Assembly (NCBI GenBank): GCA_029250275.1 | Contig: JAPFBP010000001.1 | Location: 118,210 to 182,209 of the forward strand | DNA length: 64,000 nucleotides | Direction of reading: 5' to 3' | From: Candidatus Nitrosopumilus sp. | GTDB taxonomy: Archaea; Thermoproteota; Nitrososphaeria; Nitrososphaerales; Nitrosopumilaceae | Part shown: piece by piece, positions 57,994 to 64,000 of the stretch | How the letters are laid out: every line of letters begins with the position of its first letter | Numbering within the stretch: position 1 is the stretch's first letter | Position numbers and translations under genes: made by a program | Notes under the pieces: generated by a model | Seen by the model: the letters and a program-made list of their open reading frames with translations, nothing else | Database searches by the model: none | What the model was told of the DNA's origin: nothing

Positions 57994-58641
57994 CTAATTT
58001 TTCTTGCCAAATCCCAACATTTCTGCTAGGTCTAATTGGTTGGTATTCTTCTTTTTCATGAAACATCTTTCATAATATTGACATTCAGAGCACTCAGTTG
58101 ATGGCTCTAAAATAGGAGTTTTTTGTTCTTTCAGAAGATCATTTAGAACTCGAACTCTTCGTATTACTTCCTCAAACATCTTTTTATTTCGTGAAATTGA
58201 AAATGAAGTTTCTTTTCTATCTCCAGTTAGGTACACAATCATTCCATCTTGTTTATCATAAATCCACATACATGCATTAAGATAAAGAACATCATTTGCT
58301 ATTGGATTTTCTAACTCATTTGTTGCTCCTCTAAATAAAAAGATAGAATCATCAATAAGCATGTCAACTTGGCCCTTTAGTTTGATTTCATCAATTGGAA
58401 ACTCTTTTGCCTCACTACCATATTGTAATTTTCTAAGTAATCCTGAGAGTAGTTCATTGAATCCTTTTCTTTGAACTTCTTGAGGATCAATTCTATCATA
58501 ATATGAGCGTCTTAAACACTGTACAACTTCATGTAGATGAATTGTTTGAATATCTGCTGAATCAATATCAATTTCTAATTCTTTTCCGATAGAATTTAGT
58601 GCATTCTCAACAATACTTCGAAAATCTCTATCTCCCATCAT
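57994..58641 (-). CDS. Cas4-like (PD-(D/E)XK superfamily) protein with conserved cysteines
   Basis: CLRRSYYDR, KLKGQVDMLIDD, CSECQYYERCF. Confidence 0.7.
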   Translation of the reverse strand: MMGDRDFRSIVENALNSIGKELEIDIDSADIQTIHLHEVVQCLRRSYYDRIDPQEVQRKGFNELLSGLLRKLQYGSEAKEFPIDEIKLKGQVDMLIDDSIFLFRGATNELENPIANDVLYLNACMWIYDKQDGMIVYLTGDRKETSFSISRNKKMFEEVIRRVRVLNDLLKEQKTPILEPSTECSECQYYERCFMKKKNTNQLDLAEMLGFGKKN

Positions 58642-58673
58642 AATACATCATTCTCCTTTTTGGTTTCTTATAC

Positions 58674-58910
58674 TTAGCTCATAAGTTTGGTTATTACTTT
58701 TGAAATCTTTCCTGAGAAGGCAAGAATAACAAAATGAAGGCCAAAGCCAATAATTGCCCCAATGAAAAGTTCACCTGTTAGAAAATAAATTCCTAGGAAT
58801 ACTGCTAATGGGGGTAAGGCAAAAATCATGGCTAAAAATGAGCTTACCCAGATAAATTTTATTAATGATTCCGTAGAAATTTCTGTTTTTTTCTTTAGGA
58901 AATTAAACAT
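58674..58910 (-). CDS. 78-aa two-TM protein
   Basis: SSFLAMIFALPPLAVFLGIYFLTGELFIGAIIGFGLHFVILAF. Confidence 0.6.
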   Translation of the reverse strand: MFNFLKKKTEISTESLIKFIWVSSFLAMIFALPPLAVFLGIYFLTGELFIGAIIGFGLHFVILAFSGKISKVITKLMS

Positions 58911-58919
58911 TTGAAAATC

Positions 58920-59966
58920 CTATTCTTCTTCTAAGATTAACTTTGACATTGTAGTTTCAGTCGGAATCTTTTGCTCAACAGCAAAAGCAATTGCTGCCAA
59001 ATTTCTAATCTCAAATGATGTTAATTTTGTAATTCCAACAATTGTTGCAAAGCTAAACATCTTTGTGAATGATCTAATTGATGTACTGTATATTGCCAAC
59101 TCAAATGCTCTTTCAAATTCAGCAATTGCATCTAACTCATTTTCAACCTGTGGAACTAAATCTTTGTATTTTGTATTTGATAATTCATTAAATGCATCTC
59201 TAACTGTAGCTCCTGCCATCATTCTTCCAAGTAATTCTTTAGCTGGTGGATTAGTATTAATTATCAAATCTTGAATTTGTTCTTCTTGCAATCCCCAGAA
59301 TTTCCCTCTTATTACACTTAGAATATTGTAAAAATCAATATCCATTGAAACAATTTTTGTCGCTTCTTTATCTGAATAATTTTTCATTGCACCGGCTAGA
59401 TGTTGAAATAATATCTTATCAAAATATGTATCAAAGATTTGTAGATTTTTCTTTTCATTGTATAATGCAGCAGCCTTTACAATCTCATCTGCAAATTCAA
59501 CTGAACTCAAACTTGCAACTGCCTCTTCAAAATCTTTTGCAACTAGTGCTTTAACTATAACATCTCTTTGTTTGATTAATTCTTCTGCATGAAGATTAAC
59601 ATGAGATTCAATTTCTTCTTGAGATTTTCCTAAGATTTTTCCTTTTAAAATTAATTTTAGATTTGAAACAATAAATTTCATATAGTATGCGTCAAGCACT
59701 CCAGAATTTCCTGATGTTTTTGCAATTGAATGATGTATATCTGCTAATTTACTTCTAAGGGCTGATTCAATATTTTGTGAAGAATATGGTTTTTGAACAT
59801 CTGCTACTGCCTCTGCATATACAGTATTCTTGATTCTAGTGATTAATTCTTCCAAATCTCTAGATTCGGCAAGTGTTTGAAAATCAGATCTTGTTAGTAA
59901 TTTACCTCGTTTACTGTATGCTTTTACTGAGGCATAGACATTCTTAGAACCGCCCATTTCGATCAA
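58920..59966 (-). CDS. atpC: A-type ATP synthase subunit C
   Basis: VYASVKAYSKRGKLLTRSDFQTLAESRDLEELITRI...FYNILSVIRGKFWGL...AIAFAVEQKIP. Confidence 0.85.
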   Translation of the reverse strand: MIEMGGSKNVYASVKAYSKRGKLLTRSDFQTLAESRDLEELITRIKNTVYAEAVADVQKPYSSQNIESALRSKLADIHHSIAKTSGNSGVLDAYYMKFIVSNLKLILKGKILGKSQEEIESHVNLHAEELIKQRDVIVKALVAKDFEEAVASLSSVEFADEIVKAAALYNEKKNLQIFDTYFDKILFQHLAGAMKNYSDKEATKIVSMDIDFYNILSVIRGKFWGLQEEQIQDLIINTNPPAKELLGRMMAGATVRDAFNELSNTKYKDLVPQVENELDAIAEFERAFELAIYSTSIRSFTKMFSFATIVGITKLTSFEIRNLAAIAFAVEQKIPTETTMSKLILEEE

Positions 59967-60019
59967 TCTCCTTTGCTAACTGATTTTAATGTTTGGCGAT
60001 CTATACTTGAGAGCAAATT

Positions 60020-60688
60020 CTATGTAATTTTATCTAAAAATACCATGGCTTCATCTTTTTCCTGTTTTGATAGTTTAACAAAGGCCGAAAGAATTTCTTT
60101 CTGAATTATTAAGGATTCATCAGAAATATCTTGTAATTTTGAGAGATCAAAAGGCAGTAACTCATTAATTTTATTTTCACAAAATGCCTTGACATATTTT
60201 TGAAAAATTGAATATGTAAAAATTGGACTTATCTTTACAAGAGTGGATAGAATTTTCTTAAATTCTTTCTCTATAGGTTCAGACTTAGAGAAAAACTCGA
60301 TTAGTAGATCTTCTCTATTTTTACATTCATTGATAGATAATGCCACCAGAATCCCTTTTTTTGTCAAATGATAGTATGGAATTCCTATTTCTTGAAGTGC
60401 TTTTGGCCCTCTTTTTAACGGTAATCTGCCCGCCTCTTCAGCGATTCCTATTGGAAGTAAGATTTCATCTAGATCTCGAAATATTCCTGAATAGATATTC
60501 TTCCATACAATGTCTGTTTTTTTAGCAATTTTTTGAGATATTCCTGTCCTTGTTCTTTCTGCAGGATTTGCATTACTTCCAAGTATGGAGATGATCGCTC
60601 TCTGTCTATTTGCTTCTCCAGTTAGATCATTGCCTTTTGTCTTGAATGTATCAAAAATCGCCAATTTAGTATCAGATTTGACTTTCAT
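60020..60688 (-). CDS. Conserved hypothetical, possible winged-helix N-terminus
   Basis: 222 aa ORF; TRTGISQKIAKKTDIVWKNIYSGIFRDLDEILLPIG. Confidence 0.55.
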   Translation of the reverse strand: MKVKSDTKLAIFDTFKTKGNDLTGEANRQRAIISILGSNANPAERTRTGISQKIAKKTDIVWKNIYSGIFRDLDEILLPIGIAEEAGRLPLKRGPKALQEIGIPYYHLTKKGILVALSINECKNREDLLIEFFSKSEPIEKEFKKILSTLVKISPIFTYSIFQKYVKAFCENKINELLPFDLSKLQDISDESLIIQKEILSAFVKLSKQEKDEAMVFLDKIT

Positions 60689-60815
60689 TTACTCACCTTT
60701 ATCACAATATTCATCTTTTATGTTACTATTAGAATATACTAAAATATAATTATTTACTTTTTTACATGCTTTCGAGTCTCCAATGCTTAAATAATTTTCA
60801 ATTTCGATAAATTTA

Positions 60816-62375
60816 ATGAATTCTAGGAACTACAAGTATGCTCTATTACTTGTAGCCGCAGTATCTATCACAGCAATCGGTGCTATGTCTCAGGCATATG
60901 CACAAAGTGTTGATGATGGTATGGACGGATATGTCAAAGGAACCAGTGGAATTTACACTGGTAACCCTAGCGAATGTTGGTATGAAGAAGATGGCAGCAT
61001 GCTACCTTGTAAAATTGATACAGGTGATACAGCATGGATGCTTACAGCAACATCTTTAGTACTTTTCATGTCCCCAGGTGTCGGTTTCTTTTATGGCGGA
61101 TTAGCCAGATCAAAGAACGTCGTCAATGTACTTGGTATGACCTTAATTGTAATGGGTCTTATGTCAGTACAATGGGTTCTATGGGGATACTCACTAGCAT
61201 TTGGTGGAATTGATTCAGATGCAAACTTGTTCATGGGAAATCTCGATTATGTCGGATTTAACATGGTTTCACCATACGCACCATTAGGCGAAGCAGGTCC
61301 ATGTGCAGACACATGGTCAGCAGCTTACCAGATGAATGCTATGGTTGAAGGAGATGTTTGTAGTCAAGGTTGGCCTGGTACAGTACCTCACCAACTATTT
61401 GCAATGTTCCAAGCAACATTTGCAATTATTACACCAGTTCTAATTATTGGTGGATTAATTGACAGAATCAAATTCAGTGCATTAATCATATTCGTTCTCT
61501 TATGGGGAACCTTCGTTTATGATCCAATAGCACATTGGGTCTGGGGAGGCGGATACATAGGAGGAGGTGCAATCGACATCGATCCAGACTTATCGCCATC
61601 ATATGCATTAGACTTTGCAGGTGGTACTGTAGTACACATTTCTTCAGGATTTGCTGCGTTGGCAGGAGCCCTAGTCCTTGGTAGAAGACTCGGATATGGT
61701 AAAGTGCCAATGGAACCACACAATATCCCAATGGTAGTTCTGGGAGCAGGAATACTCTGGTTTGGATGGTTTGGTTTCAACGCAGGAAGTGAAGTTATGG
61801 TAGACGGCATTACCGTCAGCGCATGGACTGTTACAAATACATCAACTGGTATGGCTGCAATCACTTGGGTGCTCATGTCTTGGGCACATACAGGAAAACC
61901 AAGTATTGTTGGAGCTGCGTCAGGAGCAGTAGCAGGATTGGTAGCAATCACACCAGCCTCAGGTTGGGTAGGTCCAATGGCTGCGATTATAATCGGTATT
62001 GCAGCTGGTACAATTTGTTATGCAGCAATAGCATTCAAGAGTGCACGCAAATGGGACGACGCATTAGATGTATGGGGAGTACACGGAATGGGTGGTCTTA
62101 CAGGTGCAATTTTGACTGGTACATTAGCTAGTCCACATATCTGGGATACTGGAGACGGTATCGGAGCATGGACTGGTACTGCAGAAGGAATGGAACAGCA
62201 AGCAATCAGCATTATCGCTGCTGCAATATCAGTAGGCTATGCCTTTGGTGTTACACTGGTTATTCTCAAAGTAATGGATGCCGTATGGCCGGGCGGAATC
62301 AGAGTCACTCCTAAAGAAGAGGAGATTGGTCTTGATTTGGCACAGCATGGCGAAAGAGCATACGTTAACGAATAG
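60816..62375 (+). CDS. amt: Ammonium transporter with N-terminal signal peptide
   Basis: SVDDG...DTGDTAWMLTATSLVLFM, GFFYGGLARSKN, HWVWGGGYIGG, WFGFNAGSE, DDALDVWGVHGMGGL. Confidence 0.97.
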   Translation: MNSRNYKYALLLVAAVSITAIGAMSQAYAQSVDDGMDGYVKGTSGIYTGNPSECWYEEDGSMLPCKIDTGDTAWMLTATSLVLFMSPGVGFFYGGLARSKNVVNVLGMTLIVMGLMSVQWVLWGYSLAFGGIDSDANLFMGNLDYVGFNMVSPYAPLGEAGPCADTWSAAYQMNAMVEGDVCSQGWPGTVPHQLFAMFQATFAIITPVLIIGGLIDRIKFSALIIFVLLWGTFVYDPIAHWVWGGGYIGGGAIDIDPDLSPSYALDFAGGTVVHISSGFAALAGALVLGRRLGYGKVPMEPHNIPMVVLGAGILWFGWFGFNAGSEVMVDGITVSAWTVTNTSTGMAAITWVLMSWAHTGKPSIVGAASGAVAGLVAITPASGWVGPMAAIIIGIAAGTICYAAIAFKSARKWDDALDVWGVHGMGGLTGAILTGTLASPHIWDTGDGIGAWTGTAEGMEQQAISIIAAAISVGYAFGVTLVILKVMDAVWPGGIRVTPKEEEIGLDLAQHGERAYVNE

Positions 62376-62446
62376 AAAAAAAAATCCTTTTTTCTTCTTT
62401 TTATTTTAATACAAATCAATTTACATTTGATCATTTTATTCAAATC

Positions 62447-63223
62447 ATGTTAATTTCTACTACCGAACTTGATACAATTCTAAATGATCCTAATGTTATC
62501 ATAACTGATACTCGTTCTTTCAAAGAATATTCTGAAGGACATATTCCAGGAGCTGTTCATTTAGATTTGTTTGCATTTCATTGGATTGATACTACAGAAA
62601 AAGGAATCGAGAATTTCAACAATCAAACTCAAAATCTACTTTCATTTCTTGGAGTAACACCTGAGAAAAAAGTTATTTTTTATGATTCAGTTTCTGGAAT
62701 GCTTGCAGCTAGAGGTGTTTGGATGTTGATGTATTTTTCACATGAAAACGTTTCAATGCTTGATGGAGGAATAACAAAATGGAAAAAAGAAAATCTTTCA
62801 TTAGAGATAAAACCAAATGGTTTTAAGCCATCCAACTTTTCAGGAAAAGTTAATCAAAATATTATCTCAGGATTTGAATATATTAGAGATAATTTAGATA
62901 ATTTAAAAATTCTTGATGTTCGTTCTAGTGGAGAATATGATGGAAGTATAATTCGGGCAGCACAATCTGGCCATATTCCAAATTCTATCAATATTGATTG
63001 GAATCAAAACATCACAAAAGATGGCACTTTCAAAAATAATGATGAGTTATCTCAAATGTATAGCATTCCAAAAAATACTGAAATTGTCACTTATTGTCAA
63101 GGAGCATATCGTGCTGCCAATACATTTTTGGTACTGAAAAAATTAGGATTTAAAAATATTCGAGTATATCTTGGGTCATGGGGTGAATGGGGAAATAAAC
63201 TGGAACTTCCTGTAAAAAAATAA
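62447..63223 (+). CDS. Two-rhodanese-domain sulfurtransferase
   Basis: IITDTRSFKEYSEGHIPGAVHLD; VTYCQGAYRAANTFLVL active-site Cys. Confidence 0.94.
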   Translation: MLISTTELDTILNDPNVIITDTRSFKEYSEGHIPGAVHLDLFAFHWIDTTEKGIENFNNQTQNLLSFLGVTPEKKVIFYDSVSGMLAARGVWMLMYFSHENVSMLDGGITKWKKENLSLEIKPNGFKPSNFSGKVNQNIISGFEYIRDNLDNLKILDVRSSGEYDGSIIRAAQSGHIPNSINIDWNQNITKDGTFKNNDELSQMYSIPKNTEIVTYCQGAYRAANTFLVLKKLGFKNIRVYLGSWGEWGNKLELPVKK

Positions 63224-63227
63224 AATT

Positions 63228-63380
63228 TTAAACAGATTTTGATTTTTTATGCATGCCCCATTTTTGAGCAAATTCTTCTGCAGTAATTGCAATTCTGGAT
63301 TTACATTTTAGACATCGACGCATTTTATTATGTTTAGAATATCTCCAAACGTGAGCTTCACTTATTTTATGACAATTCAT
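63228..63380 (-). CDS. 50-aa small zinc-binding-type protein MNCHKISEAHVWRYSKHNKMRRCLKCKSRIAITAEEFAQKWGMHKKSKSV
   Basis: Manual translation; CxH...CLKC. Confidence 0.55.
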   Translation of the reverse strand: MNCHKISEAHVWRYSKHNKMRRCLKCKSRIAITAEEFAQKWGMHKKSKSV

Positions 63381-63489
63381 ACTATTGTCGATTTTACTAG
63401 CATTCTGTATAAATCATGTTAATTTTTTTTTGTATTTAGTACAAAATCCCAATCTATACAGATAATGAATTCAAAAAATAGTATTTAAT

Positions 63490-63576
63490 ATGACTGATTC
63501 AGAATGTGAGCATTATTGGACTCCTAATGGCTCTTATTTTTGCGTTCATTGTGGCACAGATATTCAAAAAAACTAG
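63490..63576 (+). CDS. 28-aa zinc-finger-like microprotein MTDSECEHYWTPNGSYFCVHCGTDIQKN
   Basis: Manual translation; C-x-H...C-x-x-C. Confidence 0.45.
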   Translation: MTDSECEHYWTPNGSYFCVHCGTDIQKN

Positions 63577-63593
63577 CAGTCTTAGGATATATT

Positions 63594-64000
63594 GTGAAAA
63601 AAATCCTCTATGTGATTATTCCAGTTCTTGCATTTTCTATAATTTTTGTAAATGCTTTTTTTGGTCATTTGATTTTTACATCAGAATCTCAAGAGGTTGT
63701 AAACAAGTATTCAGTGTATGTTCATTTATTATCTGAATGGCAGAGTGATTCAAAGAATATTATTTTTGATGTAACAAACTCTTGGCACAAATCAGATAAA
63801 ATCAATAATGTAAACCATGTATTTGATGCAGAATTTAAAGAATACAATACAAATCAACTTCAAGAAATTAATGGAAAATCATATGTAGAATTAAAACATG
63901 AATTTAGTGATTGTCAAGAAGAATGGCAACCAATGCTATATCGGAAAGTAGTAGATACTGTTAGACATGAAATAGAATATATCCAAGGACAACAATTAAG
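63594..64000 (+). CDS. Secreted/membrane hypothetical, truncated by window end
   Basis: GTG start; MKKILYVIIPVLAFSIIFVNAFFGHLIFTSESQEVVNKYSVYVHLLSEWQSDSKNIIFDV... Confidence 0.65.
   Translation, partial: MKKILYVIIPVLAFSIIFVNAFFGHLIFTSESQEVVNKYSVYVHLLSEWQSDSKNIIFDVTNSWHKSDKINNVNHVFDAEFKEYNTNQLQEINGKSYVELKHEFSDCQEEWQPMLYRKVVDTVRHEIEYIQGQQL

Noticed and set aside
57704-58010. ORFs 57704..57928 (+) and 57756..58010 (-)
   Set aside because: Low-complexity frames overlapping the more convincing 36-aa microprotein; the Cys-rich look is a frame artefact of its GC-rich codons
63506-63736. 76-aa ORF
   Set aside because: Overlaps the 28-aa zinc-type ORF and the better-supported GTG-initiated secreted protein; only its start is hydrophobic
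1-64000. CRISPR array, prophage, transposon or integron
   Set aside because: No regularly spaced repeats, transposase/integrase motifs or phage structural genes seen; the 42-nt tandem repeat at 51030 is coding coiled coil

Overview
The window is AT-rich chromosomal DNA from an ammonia-oxidising archaeon of the Nitrosopumilus type (Nitrososphaerota/Thaumarchaeota). This is inferred from two Amt transporters, TFS, RpoL, PCNA, archaeal PoK/PPS CoA synthesis, G1P dehydrogenase, aCPSF1, SepF and many lineage-type hypotheticals. It is mostly dense housekeeping sequence. I saw no rRNA, CRISPR array, prophage, transposase or integrase. Most of what deserves a second look is small or atypical: (i) a nitrogen-sensing locus at about 4.0-7.9 kb with an extended PII-like protein, a translationally coupled pair of membrane microproteins, canonical PII, a 17-bp palindrome in the divergent PII/amt promoter, an Amt with an acidic tail coupled to a DUF6659-like protein, a class III nucleotidyl cyclase and an N-terminally truncated gene; (ii) a tRNA-Arg(CCT) with an 18-nt insertion in the D-arm, and a tRNA-Val(GAC) with C33; (iii) a stand-alone MtrA-like protein coupled to a DegT aminotransferase; (iv) a tandem paralogous microprotein pair and several Cys-rich or membrane microproteins missed by the ORF track, including a 36-aa protein with atypical codon usage and a strong TATA box; (v) three probable gene interruptions (two frameshifts at poly-A runs, one in-frame stop); (vi) an orphan Cas4-like protein that appears to have lost its catalytic motif; (vii) an ABC ATPase with no ATG/GTG/TTG start ahead of its Walker A. 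All functional calls come from reading motifs by eye; no database search was run.
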